Shown here: in pieces, positions 1 to 9,018 of the stretch
Position numbering within the stretch: position 1 is the first letter of the stretch
How the letters are laid out: every line of letters begins with the position of its first letter
Source: Prevotellaceae bacterium UBA6398
GTDB taxonomy: Bacteria; Bacteroidota; Bacteroidia; Bacteroidales; Bacteroidaceae
Assembly: GCA_002437495.1 (NCBI GenBank)
Contig: DJQA01000018.1
Location: forward strand, 107,894 to 147,869
DNA: 39,976 nt
Direction: 5' to 3'
The notes under the pieces: generated by a model
What the model was told of the DNA's origin: nothing
Database searches by the model: none
The model's input: the letters and a program-made list of their open reading frames with translations, nothing else
Position numbers and translations under genes: made by a program

Positions 1-31
1 CGCAATTCGGGCGTATGCCATACGCTCCTAC
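1..31. repeat. End of a REP-doublet-like palindromic element (cut by the window start)
   Basis: The first 31 bases match the terminal part of the 110-bp element found at 14063, 22707 and 39865: cgcaattc, then the palindrome GCGTATG/CATACGC, then ctcctac, the complement of the GTAG end with one change. The rest of the element lies outside the window. Confidence 0.7.
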
Positions 32-134
32 GACGGCAGCAGTTATGCTGATACGCATTGCACGCCAAAGGAATTGGAAATGCGGAAATTGTAGGAGGGT
101 GTGTCAAAACGATGCATCCTCTTTTTGTATAACG

Positions 135-162
135 AAGCCCCGACTTTCACAAGCCGGGGCTT
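135..162. terminator. Stem-loop near the left end of the IS
   Basis: Arms AAGCCCCG (135-142) and CGGGGCTT (155-162) form a perfect 8-bp stem just inside the left inverted repeat and upstream of the transposase start. Such hairpins often shield a transposase from outside transcription; that role is inferred. Confidence 0.5.
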
Positions 163-209
163 TGCCATGTCTGAAAGAATTAGTAACTTTAGACATTGAA
201 ATTTCACAT

Positions 210-839
210 ATGGCAAAGATACATTATCGTTCTTACAATCCCAACCAAATCATTCTTTTTCCACAAAGAATAGATGAAGATATAGCAGAAAATGACCCTG
301 TACGAATCATTTCGGCCGTAATAGACATGCTTGACTTGAGCAAGTGGACGAAGCTATTGCCCAAGACAAATGCAACGTTGGTGAAAAGGTGGAATTCACT
401 CCAAATCAACTTTCACAGATGTCAGCAGAACTAAATGCAGCCCTTTCATCCTTGCCGGCTACAACGGACAAGAAAGAAAAGAAACGGAGGAAGGAACTTC
501 AAAAGAATCCGAAGAATTAGACAAGCATTCAACCTATTAACTTCAGATGAAGGATTGAAACAACGAGGGCGTAGGTGTATAGAACCGGAAGCGGTTTTCG
601 GACAAATGAAATTTGACATGGCTTATCGTCGCTTTCGTCATTTTGGTAAAGACAAGGTCATAATGGACTTTACCTTATTTGCCATAGCCTTTAATCTGAA
701 AAAACTGATTGCAAAAATAAAAATAGGAGGATTAAAGCACTATTTAGATTATATCGGTTCCTATTTTGCCCTTGTAGAACGCTTTTGGCTAAATCTCCGA
801 GTATTTGACAATCAAAAACAAATAAAACTCGCAGCTTAA
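210..839 (+). pseudogene. IS1182-family transposase remnant
   Basis: An ATG at 210 opens a reading frame whose start (MAKIHYRSYNPNQ, then LFPQRIDEDIAENDPVR) is typical of the N-terminus of IS1182-type DDE transposases. After about 30 more codons the homologous frame shifts: the next recognisable piece (VGEKVEFTPNQLSQMS) is in another frame and runs into a stop at a lysine-rich linker. The last part, from about 500 to 839 (CIEPEAVFGQMK, then RRFRHFGKDK), is the family's C-terminal region. The central segment with most of the DDE catalytic core is absent, so at least two deletions or frameshifts have destroyed the gene. Confidence 0.8.
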
Positions 840-1013
840 GTGTGTATCACTAAAGTTGCGAGTTCTGATTTATATTGAGAAAGGGTGAGCTTTTGACACA
901 CCCTCAATACTTTCATCGAAATGTTTATTTGTCAAAAAAAATCAACACGCAGACGCATTAAATTACGGCAACCGTTCCGCACAATAACCGCCACTGAGCC
1001 TGCTACGACCGTT

Positions 1014-1463
1014 TTATGCCAGAAGTTTTTTTACAATCTCGGAAATTTTCCTGCCATCGGCCTTGCCGGCAAGCGTTTTCGATGCAATTCCCATAACCTT
1101 GCCCATGTCGCGCATTGATGTGGCACCAACGTTTGCTATTATTGCTGCAACCTCTTTCTCAACTTCCTCGTCTGATAGTTGTTTGGGTAAATACATCTCA
1201 ATTATCCTAACTTGCGCCTCCTCTTCTTCGGCAAGGTCGGCACGGTTCTGCCCGCGATACAAAGCCGCCGTGTCCTTTCCCTGCTTGGCCATTTTTGCAA
1301 GGATTTTCAATGCCGCGTCGTCCGAGAGCTCATCGTTTGCGCCCGGGGCGGTCTTGGCCTCAATGAAATTTTTCTTGATGTTGCGCAATGCTTCCAAACC
1401 CACTTTGTCGTGCGCCTTCATTGCAGCCATTATGTCTTTGCTTATTTGTTCGAATAATGCCAT
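1014..1463 (-). CDS. YqeY/GatB-like domain protein
   Basis: This 149-residue protein is a full-length member of the YqeY family (Pfam YqeY, related to the C-terminal tail domain of GatB, the tRNA amidotransferase subunit). Recognisable pieces are the N-terminal helix (MALFEQISKDIMAAMKAHD), LRNIKKNFIEAK, the conserved YLPKQLSDEEV and the C-terminal DMGKVMGIASK. The family is proposed to bind tRNA or act near translation, but its biochemical role is not settled. It lies 13 bp after the downstream ftsZ and ends the division operon, an arrangement common in Bacteroidales. The start follows directly on ftsZ and needs no correction. Confidence 0.93.
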   Translation of the reverse strand: MALFEQISKDIMAAMKAHDKVGLEALRNIKKNFIEAKTAPGANDELSDDAALKILAKMAKQGKDTAALYRGQNRADLAEEEEAQVRIIEMYLPKQLSDEEVEKEVAAIIANVGATSMRDMGKVMGIASKTLAGKADGRKISEIVKKLLA

Positions 1464-1476
1464 TTTATTTTGTTTT

Positions 1477-2793
1477 TTAGAATTTTATCGTGCCTGTGTC
1501 AGCCGGTTCGTCAGCTCCATTGGGATGCTCCGGTGTAGGACCTCCATAGTTTTTCTCGTATATTCTCCTCAACATAGCGCTGCTTCGATGCGCCGTGGGG
1601 GTTTGTTCCACCATTGAAATTATGTCGTCGTTGTCGATATCAGCATCATTGAACCGGAAAACATGGTGAGGTCGCCGATAAGCTCCTACGCGGCTCTTTT
1701 CCTCGTAGCCGAACTTCTTTCGCCGCTCGGCCTTTCTTTCTTCTTCCTCTGCGGCCTGTGCTGCCCTTTCAGAGTCATCTCCGCCATTTCGTATAAGGTA
1801 TTCCTCCATGTAAGGAACATTTGCCAACCCGAACCCCGAAGCCAGCACCGTTACCTTAACCTGCTTGCCTAGGGAGGGATCGAAAGCAATGCCCCACTTC
1901 ACTTCGAAATCTCTGCCGAATTTGCTCATGAAATCATGAACCTCGTTCATTTCCTCCATCGTTATGGTGTCGCCGTCCTTATCGGAGCAATATATGTAAA
2001 GCAGCACTTTCTTGGCATCGAATATGTCGTTGTTGTTGAGCAACGGAGAGTTTAGTGCATCGTCTATGGCGCTTTTAACACGGAGTTCGCCTTCACCCGT
2101 GCCTGTACTCATTATTGCAACCCCCCCATTGCGTAGCACCGTGCACACATCGTTAAAGTCGAGGTTTATTTTTCCATGGGTTGTTATTATCTCGGCTATG
2201 CTCCTTGCCGCGAGGGTCAATGTATCGTCAGCCCGCCCGAAAGCATCGCTTATTGTAAGCTCGGGATATATCTCGCGCAAACGCTCGTTGTTTACCACAA
2301 GCAGAGCGTCTACGTTTTTTGATATGGCCTCAACGCCGTCCAGGGCCTGATCTATTTTGCGGTTTCCTTCAAACTGGAAAGGAATTGTAACGATTCCTAT
2401 CGTAAGGATGTTCTTGCTTTTAGCCTCTCGCGCTATTATAGGTGCCGCACCGGTGCCTGTTCCGCCGCCCATTCCGGCTGTTATGAAAACCATTTTCGTT
2501 CCATCGGAGAGCATCTTGTCGATTGACTCTATACTCTCCTCTGCCGCATTGCGTGCCTTTTCAGGAATGTTTCCGGCTCCAAGACCCTCGCTTCCCAGCT
2601 GCACCTTGAACTGCACGGGAGAATCGTCCAACGCCTGGGCATCGGTGTTACAAACCACAAAACTCACATCGTGTATTCCTGTTTGATACATATGGTTTAC
2701 GGCGTTCCCGCCGCCGCCGCCAACACCGATTACCTTTATTATATGTGGGTTGCCTGTTCTGAAGGCAAAATCTACTATTTGATTGTCATCCAT
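1477..2793 (-). CDS. ftsZ: Cell division protein FtsZ (downstream copy, more canonical)
   Basis: FtsZ is the tubulin-like GTPase that polymerises at mid-cell into the Z-ring. This 438-residue copy has all key parts: the glycine-rich VIGVGGGGGNAV near residues 21-32, NTDAQAL (49-55), a T3 loop GLGAG (70-74), the signature GGGTGTGAAP (109-118) and the T7 loop NLDFND (210-215), which supplies NxDxxD to the neighbouring subunit. A charged linker leads to a conserved Bacteroidota-type tail (FRFNDADIDNDDIISMVE) likely to bind FtsA or other partners. It lies 18 bp after another complete ftsZ. Because it keeps the classical NTDAQAL and GLGAG motifs, I take it as the orthodox FtsZ. Confidence 0.95.
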   Translation of the reverse strand: MDDNQIVDFAFRTGNPHIIKVIGVGGGGGNAVNHMYQTGIHDVSFVVCNTDAQALDDSPVQFKVQLGSEGLGAGNIPEKARNAAEESIESIDKMLSDGTKMVFITAGMGGGTGTGAAPIIAREAKSKNILTIGIVTIPFQFEGNRKIDQALDGVEAISKNVDALLVVNNERLREIYPELTISDAFGRADDTLTLAARSIAEIITTHGKINLDFNDVCTVLRNGGVAIMSTGTGEGELRVKSAIDDALNSPLLNNNDIFDAKKVLLYIYCSDKDGDTITMEEMNEVHDFMSKFGRDFEVKWGIAFDPSLGKQVKVTVLASGFGLANVPYMEEYLIRNGGDDSERAAQAAEEEERKAERRKKFGYEEKSRVGAYRRPHHVFRFNDADIDNDDIISMVEQTPTAHRSSAMLRRIYEKNYGGPTPEHPNGADEPADTGTIKF

Positions 2794-2811
2794 TTTTCTT
2801 TGGTTTTATTG

Positions 2812-4170
2812 TCAGTTGCCGAAATATATTTTGCCGTTGACAGCATTCGTACTCGCCTCCTCGGCGCATTCACGTTTTCCTGTCCCTACATAATCGTCAG
2901 ACTGCCGCTGTATATTTTTCAAAGTCTCGTACTTGCGCAATTGTGTATTGCTATCCGAAACCATATTTATTATGTTGTCGTTGTCGAGATCGCTGTCCGA
3001 AAATCTGTAAACAGGGTAGGAACGTCTCTGCTTGCTCATAACCTTGGGATAGAATATCTCGCGTCGACGGTTGCGAACCTCCTGCTCCTCGGGAGAATCA
3101 ACGTCCGTTCCCACTGCTTCCACATGCTGCTCCCCCCTCATGTCGTCAGAAACATAGGGCTGTGTAGCCAATCCGAAACCGGAAGCTAGAATAGTTACCC
3201 TTATCTTGCCTCCCATATCGGGCACATATGCCAATCCCAACTTAGTGTCAAACTCCCGGTTCACAAACTTATCCATAAACTCATGAAGTTCTCCCGTTTC
3301 ACGCATTGTTATAGATTCCTCGTTTTTGTCTGACGTGTATATTGCTATAGTTGCCCTGCGGGCATTGAATATATCGTTATCGTTAAGCAAAGGCGACTCT
3401 ATGGCATTCTTAATTGCCTCCGAAACACGGTTCTCGCCCTCGGCCTCGCCGGTGCTTATCAACGCAATGCCGCCATTTTTCAACACAGTGCTTACATCGT
3501 TGAAATCCACATTCCAGTGCATGGGAGTGGTTATTATGTCGGCAATGCTTTTTACCGCCACAAACAACGTGTCATCGGACATGCGCAAAGCCTCTATCCA
3601 TGTTTTAAACGCGCATATTTCGCAAAGGCGCTCATTGTTTATCACAAGCAATGAGTCAACGTATTTTGACAATTCGTAAACACCGTCGAGTGCACGATCG
3701 ATTCTCAATTCGCGCTCCATGGCAAACGGGATGGTTACTATGCCTACGGTAAGCATACCGGCTTTTTTTGCTTCGCGCGCAATTACGGGGGCAGCTCCGG
3801 TGCCGGTGCCTCCGCCCATACCCGCCGTAATGAACACCATACGCGTGCCATCGCAAAACATCTTGTTTATCTCGTCAAGGCTCTCTTCGGCAATCTTGCG
3901 CGCCTTTTCGGGATTGCTTCCTGTACCAAGTCCCTCTGTTCCTAACTGGCGTCGGATTGGCACGGGGTTTCTTTCAAGATCCATGCGGTCGGTGTTGCAA
4001 ACCTCGAAGCGAACATTGTGAAGTCCCTCCTCATACATGCGGGCAACAGCGTTGCCACCGCCGCCACCAACCCCTATCACCTTTATAATGCGGGGGTCGC
4101 TAGCTGACACGACATCGCTTTCTTTTGGCAGGTTAAAATCTATGGTAGAGCTATCTTCTGATAAGGTCAT
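2812..4170 (-). CDS. ftsZ: Second FtsZ paralogue (upstream copy, divergent)
   Basis: This is a complete 452-residue FtsZ immediately before the canonical copy in the same operon. It keeps the nucleotide-binding VIGVGGGGGNAV (residues 31-42), the signature GGGTGTGAAP (119-128), NNERL and the catalytic T7 loop NVDFND (220-225), so GTP hydrolysis is plausible. It departs from the family at NTDRMDL instead of NTDAQAL, GLGTG instead of GLGAG, and PFAMERELR where PFxFEG is usual. Its C-terminal tail (YRFSDSDLDNDNIINMV) closely parallels the tail of the other copy, so both could bind the same partner. An old tandem duplication with specialisation is the likely origin; whether the two co-polymerise is unknown. 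It starts 51 bp after ftsA. Confidence 0.93.
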   Translation of the reverse strand: MTLSEDSSTIDFNLPKESDVVSASDPRIIKVIGVGGGGGNAVARMYEEGLHNVRFEVCNTDRMDLERNPVPIRRQLGTEGLGTGSNPEKARKIAEESLDEINKMFCDGTRMVFITAGMGGGTGTGAAPVIAREAKKAGMLTVGIVTIPFAMERELRIDRALDGVYELSKYVDSLLVINNERLCEICAFKTWIEALRMSDDTLFVAVKSIADIITTPMHWNVDFNDVSTVLKNGGIALISTGEAEGENRVSEAIKNAIESPLLNDNDIFNARRATIAIYTSDKNEESITMRETGELHEFMDKFVNREFDTKLGLAYVPDMGGKIRVTILASGFGLATQPYVSDDMRGEQHVEAVGTDVDSPEEQEVRNRRREIFYPKVMSKQRRSYPVYRFSDSDLDNDNIINMVSDSNTQLRKYETLKNIQRQSDDYVGTGKRECAEEASTNAVNGKIYFGN

Positions 4171-4221
4171 AATTATTACGCTTTATTGCATATAAACAAT
4201 GAGCCAAATAATTATTTGTCA

Positions 4222-5631
4222 CTATTCATCGGGGCTTACCACCTTGTCGGCGGTCTCTTTCACCCTTTCGCCCACTCTTTTAAGCCACGAACGAAATTTC
4301 CCCGGTTTTTTCGGCTTTTTTTCTTCGTCCTCTTTTTTTTCTTTATCCTTGTTGTTCAAGTCTACAACATTATCCTCCGGTTGTTCCTTTTCCGCACCCT
4401 GTTCACCTTCATCTGCCGGGAACAGACCTTTGTCTTCGGAAATTGCATCACCGCCACAATCCTCCTTGCCTTGTGAAAGCAAAGAAAGAATGGCATTTAA
4501 AGAGCCGTTGGCACGTTTGGCTTCCTGGAACTTTGCATTAACTTGAAAATTCACAAACTTTGCAAACCTTATTTTCTCCTCTCCGATTTTGGTGAACTGC
4601 TTGAACGCCTTACCCAAATCACGGAGATTTGAGCCGCCGCCCGTTAGTATGGCACCGCTTATCAAATCCTCGTTAACCTTCAAGCCGGAACGGCGTATCT
4701 GCTCCTCAACATTAACAAGTATCTCCTCTATGCGTGCCTCGATTATTTCATTAAGTTCGCGCGCCTTTATTTCTCGCCCGTCGCTCAGTTTGTATGTTGT
4801 ATCGCCAGCTTCTTCGGCAACTTCCCTGTCGGAAAAAGCGGAACCATAATCGCACTTCAGCTTTTCGGCTTCAGACCCCTCTATTCTGAAAACGGAGGCT
4901 ATGTCTTTAGTAATGTTTCCCGAGCCTAGCGGAATAACGGCAAGGCGGCGCAATAACTTGGAGGAATAAACGGCCACAGTTGTGGTGTCCATTCCGAAAT
5001 CCACAAGAACACAACCTGTGCGCTTGGCATCCATGCTAAGCAAGCCATCGCCCAATACTATGGGAGTCATCATATATTCCACCTTCTTAAAACCGGCTCG
5101 CATAAGGCAGTCTTTTATTTTCTCATAAAAGTCATGCCTGTAAAAAACATTAAGGAAGCATCCTTCCAATCTGTCGGTAACGACACCCACCACCGATGAG
5201 GACGTTGCCTGACGCTGCTTGCCAAGGTAATAGTCTTGTGGAATTATTTTTGTGAGCCAATATCTTTTCAGGTCCTGCTCACGGTCTTCTTCATACAGAG
5301 CGTCCACTATATCCTGCGTTATTTTTACTTCCGCATCAAACTCGCGCGCCACACTGTTCAGTTCTGAATGTAGACTCTGACCGCCTATGCAAACATAAAC
5401 CTTGGATATGTTTCTTTTGACAGTTTCCTGAAGGCGCAACTTTATATTCTTAAGGCATTCTGCGGCCTGATCCAAATTATGCGCATAGCCTCTTTTAATG
5501 CAGCCATTGGAATCTTCTTGGGCATACGCCATTATCTGAATGCTACTATCCGCCATTCTCCGGCCTATCATTCCAGTTATCTTTGACGAGCCTATCTCTA
5601 TAGCAGCTATAAAATTGTCTGATGAAGCCAT
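4222..5631 (-). CDS. ftsA: Cell division protein FtsA
   Basis: FtsA is the actin-fold ATPase that anchors FtsZ to the membrane and recruits later division proteins. The 469-residue product starts with the phosphate-1 motif (AAIEIGSSKITGMIG, residues 9-23), has the VDFGMDTTTVAVYSS phosphate-2 region and the adenosine motif GAILTGGGSNLRDL near residue 335. A very charged, Glu/Lys/Asp-rich linker follows (about 390-440). The final 30 residues (KFRSWLKRVGERVKE) form an amphipathic helix suitable as the membrane-targeting sequence. The gene starts 3 bp after ftsQ, so the two are almost certainly co-transcribed. The linker is longer than in E. coli FtsA, as is usual in Bacteroidota. Confidence 0.95.
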   Translation of the reverse strand: MASSDNFIAAIEIGSSKITGMIGRRMADSSIQIMAYAQEDSNGCIKRGYAHNLDQAAECLKNIKLRLQETVKRNISKVYVCIGGQSLHSELNSVAREFDAEVKITQDIVDALYEEDREQDLKRYWLTKIIPQDYYLGKQRQATSSSVVGVVTDRLEGCFLNVFYRHDFYEKIKDCLMRAGFKKVEYMMTPIVLGDGLLSMDAKRTGCVLVDFGMDTTTVAVYSSKLLRRLAVIPLGSGNITKDIASVFRIEGSEAEKLKCDYGSAFSDREVAEEAGDTTYKLSDGREIKARELNEIIEARIEEILVNVEEQIRRSGLKVNEDLISGAILTGGGSNLRDLGKAFKQFTKIGEEKIRFAKFVNFQVNAKFQEAKRANGSLNAILSLLSQGKEDCGGDAISEDKGLFPADEGEQGAEKEQPEDNVVDLNNKDKEKKEDEEKKPKKPGKFRSWLKRVGERVKETADKVVSPDE

Positions 5632-5634
5632 ATC

Positions 5635-6366
5635 TTAATCTTGTTTCTTACATATTATCTGATTGTCGTACTCTAAATCTATCCTGCAATATTTGTTCCA
5701 ACCCACCTGCGCCAGAACCTGGGAATAAAATGCCTTGAGCCTCTTAAGCTTCTGCGGCATTCCGTACGGCTGCCCCACGTAAACCACATGGTTGCCTATT
5801 CTTGGGTATAGTTCCACATTTCCTGCAGAATCCACATTTATCTGTTCTATCTGGCTGTCCCAAAACTTATCGTATTTAAGCAAGCGTCCTATCGGCAAAA
5901 GCTTTGAATGGGCATATCGTCTTGATATGTGCCCCGTGGCAACAACCAAGTCTGCGGAATAGTGCATATGTGGCATAATTTTCCCGCGGCTGTCCATATA
6001 GTAATTGTCGCCGTTGTCGCTTATCACCCTCATTACCGGCAGTCTCTGCGTAACAGTTACATACACGCGGTCTCCCGCAGTTTTGTAGCTTGTGATATTG
6101 TCGATGAAAGGATTTCTGGCAAGCACGCTCTCGATATCGCCACAGTTGATTGCACTCATTTTTTTGCCGATGGGATACATATTTGCCTCCTTGAGTATTG
6201 CGCGTATCTCGGATGGAGTAACGAACCCTGCCACATCGCTGTCTTTCACTATCACTTCCACCCGAGAGCAGCGTTGCCGCGCCTCGGGGTTGTTAAGAAC
6301 AGTAACTGCCAAGCCCAAGTATACGGCCAGGACCAGCAGCAACAACAATTTCAGCAGGTTTTTCAT
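5635..6366 (-). CDS. ftsQ: Cell division protein FtsQ/DivIB
   Basis: This 243-residue bitopic membrane protein has a short cytoplasmic start, one transmembrane helix (LLKLLLLLVLAVYLGLAVTV, about residues 4-23) and an extracytoplasmic POTRA-like region (VEVIVKDSDVAGFVTPSEI to about residue 110). The QRLPVMRVISDNG stretch, followed by YYMDSRGKIMP, is typical of FtsQ. FtsQ links the Z-ring to the septal peptidoglycan synthases together with FtsL and FtsB. It lies 4 bp after murC and 3 bp before ftsA, the standard dcw position. Sequence conservation is low in this family, so the call rests on topology, the POTRA pattern and gene order together. Confidence 0.9.
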   Translation of the reverse strand: MKNLLKLLLLLVLAVYLGLAVTVLNNPEARQRCSRVEVIVKDSDVAGFVTPSEIRAILKEANMYPIGKKMSAINCGDIESVLARNPFIDNITSYKTAGDRVYVTVTQRLPVMRVISDNGDNYYMDSRGKIMPHMHYSADLVVATGHISRRYAHSKLLPIGRLLKYDKFWDSQIEQINVDSAGNVELYPRIGNHVVYVGQPYGMPQKLKRLKAFYSQVLAQVGWNKYCRIDLEYDNQIICKKQD

Positions 6367-6370
6367 TTTC

Positions 6371-7750
6371 TCAGCTGCGCGGAAGCAGGATTTTCGTTAT
6401 CTCCGGAGTCATATTATCCAAATCCCCGGCTCCCAAAATCAAAAGCACGTCAACATCCATGCTGCGTACAACGTCAAGCACTTCTTCCTTACGTATGAGA
6501 CGCTTCTCAATGCCGGGACGCAGGTTGTCGTAAATAAGTCGGCTCGTTACACCGGGTATAAGTCGCTCGCGCGCAGGATATATTTCGGTAAGTACCACCT
6601 CATCGAGCAATGACAAACTCTTTGCAAATTCCTTATAAAAATCGCGTGTACGAGAATACAGGTGGGGCTGAAATATTGCAGCAATCTTACGTCCCTTAAA
6701 CACCTTGCGCACCGAGTTTATGCATTGCTCTATTTCCTTGGGATGATGGGCGTAATCGCTTATAAGCACTATCTTATCTGTATTTATCTTTATGTCGAAA
6801 CGGCGTTCTACTCCGGCGAAGGTTCGCATACCCTCACGAATGTCATCTGCAGAAACCCCGGCTATTTGGGCAAGAGCCATGGCCGCCACGCCATTCTCTA
6901 TGTTTACGTATACCGGGACACCCAACTCTATGTTGGCTATGTTGCCAAACGGGGAAACCAAGTCAAACATTATTCTCCCATTGCCTGTACGTATATTCTC
7001 TGCATGGAAATCGCCCGCATCCAAGCCGTAGTCGTAAAAACGCACACCGTCCTTAAGCTGCGGTTTCAAATCTATGTCCTTGTGCATTATAAGCGCGCCG
7101 CCCTTTCGAATAAGCGACGTGTATTTCTCAAAGCTCTCTATATATGCCTCGAGAGTGCCGTATATATCAAGGTGGTCTGCATCAACTGCGGTTATTACCG
7201 AAGCATAAGGCGTGAGCTGATGGAACGAGCGGTCGAACTCGTCTGCCTCTATAACCACGTATGGGCTTGAGGAATTTAGCAGGTAGTTGGTACCGTAGTT
7301 CTTTGAAATTCCGCCAAGGAACGCGTTGCAGCCCACATGACTTTGCTGTATTATGTGAGCCGCCATTGTCGAGGTTGTCGTCTTGCCGTGGGTTCCCGCC
7401 ACACACAGTCCGCGATATGCGCGTGTGAGAGCTCCAAGCACCTGTGCTCGCTTAACCACGTCATAAGCCATATTTCTGAAAAATCCCAACACTTTGTTAT
7501 CGGCAGGGATTGCCGGAGTATATACAACCAACGTGTTCCTGGGGTTTTTGAACTCGGGGGATATTTCATCAGGATCATCGTCATACAGCACCTTTGCACC
7601 CTCCGCTTTCAAGCGTTCTGTTAGCACCGATGGGGTTTTGTCATATCCTCCCACCGGAGTTCCTCTTGAAAGGAAATAGCGTGCAATGGCACTCATTCCT
7701 ATGCCTCCGATTCCTATAAAATACACTGCTTTTATATCATTCAAATCCAT
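6371..7750 (-). CDS. murC: UDP-N-acetylmuramate--L-alanine ligase MurC
   Basis: MurC adds L-alanine to UDP-MurNAc in the cytoplasm, the first amino-acid step of peptidoglycan synthesis. It shows the N-terminal Rossmann motif FIGIGGIGMSAIARY, the ATP-binding AGTHGKTTTSTMAA, the ADEFDRSF and DADHLDIYG segments and the C-terminal DYAHHP. I chose the ATG at 7750 (MDLNDIKAVYF), because this beginning is conserved in Bacteroidales MurC and an A-rich stretch precedes it. A longer frame from 7804 would add 18 lysine-rich residues and overlap murG by 14 bp. It lies between murG and ftsQ in the cell-wall operon. Confidence 0.95.
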   Translation of the reverse strand: MDLNDIKAVYFIGIGGIGMSAIARYFLSRGTPVGGYDKTPSVLTERLKAEGAKVLYDDDPDEISPEFKNPRNTLVVYTPAIPADNKVLGFFRNMAYDVVKRAQVLGALTRAYRGLCVAGTHGKTTTSTMAAHIIQQSHVGCNAFLGGISKNYGTNYLLNSSSPYVVIEADEFDRSFHQLTPYASVITAVDADHLDIYGTLEAYIESFEKYTSLIRKGGALIMHKDIDLKPQLKDGVRFYDYGLDAGDFHAENIRTGNGRIMFDLVSPFGNIANIELGVPVYVNIENGVAAMALAQIAGVSADDIREGMRTFAGVERRFDIKINTDKIVLISDYAHHPKEIEQCINSVRKVFKGRKIAAIFQPHLYSRTRDFYKEFAKSLSLLDEVVLTEIYPARERLIPGVTSRLIYDNLRPGIEKRLIRKEEVLDVVRSMDVDVLLILGAGDLDNMTPEITKILLPRS

Positions 7751-7790
7751 TTCTGTCTTTTTTATTTTGGGTTTTACTTTTTCTTTTTGT

Positions 7791-8900
7791 TCATTTCCAT
7801 GCAAGCGCCATAACTTCCTTTGCTATTATTTTTGCAGAATCCGGAAGAGCGAGCGCCTTTATGTTTTTTCCGAGACTTGCCAAAAGCGCGTCATCAGCCA
7901 CAGCATTAAGCGCACGCGGAATTAGCGTACGTACGGCATCCGCGTCTTTAACATAGAGCGCGGCATCGCGCGTGGTCAGTGCCAGCGTGTTTTTAGTCTG
8001 ATGGTCTTCGGCCACATTGGGCGATGGAACGAGTATTGCCGGCTTGCCCAAAAGTTGCAGTTCCGAAATGCTGCCTGCCCCCGAGCGCGACACCACCAAG
8101 TCGGCAGCCCGGTAGGCAGTCGCCATGTCTGATATAAATTCCATAACGGCAAGATTTTCGGGTTTTCCTCTTTTTGCAAGTTCCTCTTGCACATGTGCAC
8201 TATAATACTTTCCCGTCTGCCACACAAATTGCGCTCCGCTCTGTTTTATAAGCACCAAATTATTCAGCACTGCCTCGTTCATTGTTCTAGCGCCCAAGCT
8301 GCCGCCTATTATCATTATCGTCTTCTTTGCCGGGTCGAGACCGAAAGTCTTTATAGCATCTTCACGGCTCAATTTGCAGTTGAGCAAACTCTGTCTCACC
8401 GGATTTCCGGTCAGAATGATTTTGTCTTTCGGAAAAAAACGTTCCATGCCATCGTATGCCACGCATATCTTGTCGGCTTTTTTCGCGAGCAGCTTGTTAG
8501 TAACACCGGCATAAGAGTTTTGCTCCTGTATGAGCGTGGGTATGCCCATAGCCTGCGCCTCATCGAGCGTTGGACCGCTGGCATAGCCACCCACTCCAAC
8601 GGCAACCATTGGGCGAAACTCCTTAATTATACGCTTTGCCAAGCTGCGACTGCGCATTATCTTGAAAAGAGTTTTTATGTTGTTTAGAATGTGTTTTCTG
8701 TCGAAGCCGCAAATTGGCAGCCCTTTTATTTCATATCCGGCTGCCGGCACCCGCTGCATTTCCATTCTTCCCTCGGCACCCACAAACAAAATCTTCACTC
8801 CGGGACAAAGTTCCCTCAGGGCATTTGCTATTGATACTGCAGGAAATATATGTCCTCCCGTACCGCCGCCGCTTATTATAACTCTCAGTTCCTTATCCAT
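7791..8900 (-). CDS. murG: MurG, lipid II-forming GlcNAc transferase
   Basis: MurG transfers GlcNAc from UDP-GlcNAc to lipid I at the inner face of the membrane, making lipid II. The 369-residue GT28 protein has the N-terminal glycine-rich loop SGGGTGGHIFPAVSIA, the VGVGGYASGP motif, the GGSLGARTMNEAV loop of the second Rossmann domain and the donor-binding SRSGAGSISELQLLGKPAIL. In most Bacteroidales ftsW, murD and mraY lie upstream of murG; here a 170-bp gap and a glycerophosphodiesterase follow instead. It is therefore the first gene of this operon, and a candidate promoter lies about 60 bp before it. Confidence 0.96.
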   Translation of the reverse strand: MDKELRVIISGGGTGGHIFPAVSIANALRELCPGVKILFVGAEGRMEMQRVPAAGYEIKGLPICGFDRKHILNNIKTLFKIMRSRSLAKRIIKEFRPMVAVGVGGYASGPTLDEAQAMGIPTLIQEQNSYAGVTNKLLAKKADKICVAYDGMERFFPKDKIILTGNPVRQSLLNCKLSREDAIKTFGLDPAKKTIMIIGGSLGARTMNEAVLNNLVLIKQSGAQFVWQTGKYYSAHVQEELAKRGKPENLAVMEFISDMATAYRAADLVVSRSGAGSISELQLLGKPAILVPSPNVAEDHQTKNTLALTTRDAALYVKDADAVRTLIPRALNAVADDALLASLGKNIKALALPDSAKIIAKEVMALAWK

Positions 8901-8959
8901 TATTTTTCAAAGTTTTATTTCGCCCGCAAATTCCGAAGCACACTCTTTTGCGGATATTG

Positions 8960-8967
8960 CAAAATTA
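8960..8967 (-). promoter_or_regulatory. Candidate -7 box for the murG-yqeY operon
   Basis: On the minus strand the sequence reads TAATTTTG followed by C, matching the Bacteroidota -7 consensus TAnnTTTG, 59 bp upstream of the murG start. No convincing -33 TTTG lies at the usual distance, so this is tentative. Confidence 0.35.
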
Positions 8968-9018
8968 ATAAATTATATTTGCATTACATGTAAAAACAAA
9001 TAAAAAGAACAAACCGCA

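Larger units (their letters stand above)
95..905 (+). mobile_element. Internally deleted IS1182-like insertion sequence
   Basis: The element is bounded by perfect 15-bp inverted repeats, gagggtgtgtcaaaa at 95-109 and its exact complement at 891-905. Inside are the N-terminal and C-terminal parts of an IS1182-type transposase with the catalytic middle missing. At 811 bp it is less than half the usual size of the family (known to be roughly 1.8 kb). No clear target duplication is visible in the flanks. With intact ends but no complete transposase it could only move if a full copy elsewhere acted in trans (inference). Confidence 0.75.

Noticed and set aside
435..839. An independent 134-codon gene
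   Set aside because: It is the displaced C-terminal part of the broken IS1182 transposase.
906..1013. A terminator or small gene between the IS and yqeY
   Set aside because: I found no convincing hairpin with a T-run and no start site with a plausible short protein.
7751..7804. Longer MurC start overlapping murG
   Set aside because: The extra 18 residues are Lys/Glu-rich translation of an A-rich leader and not part of the MurC family start.
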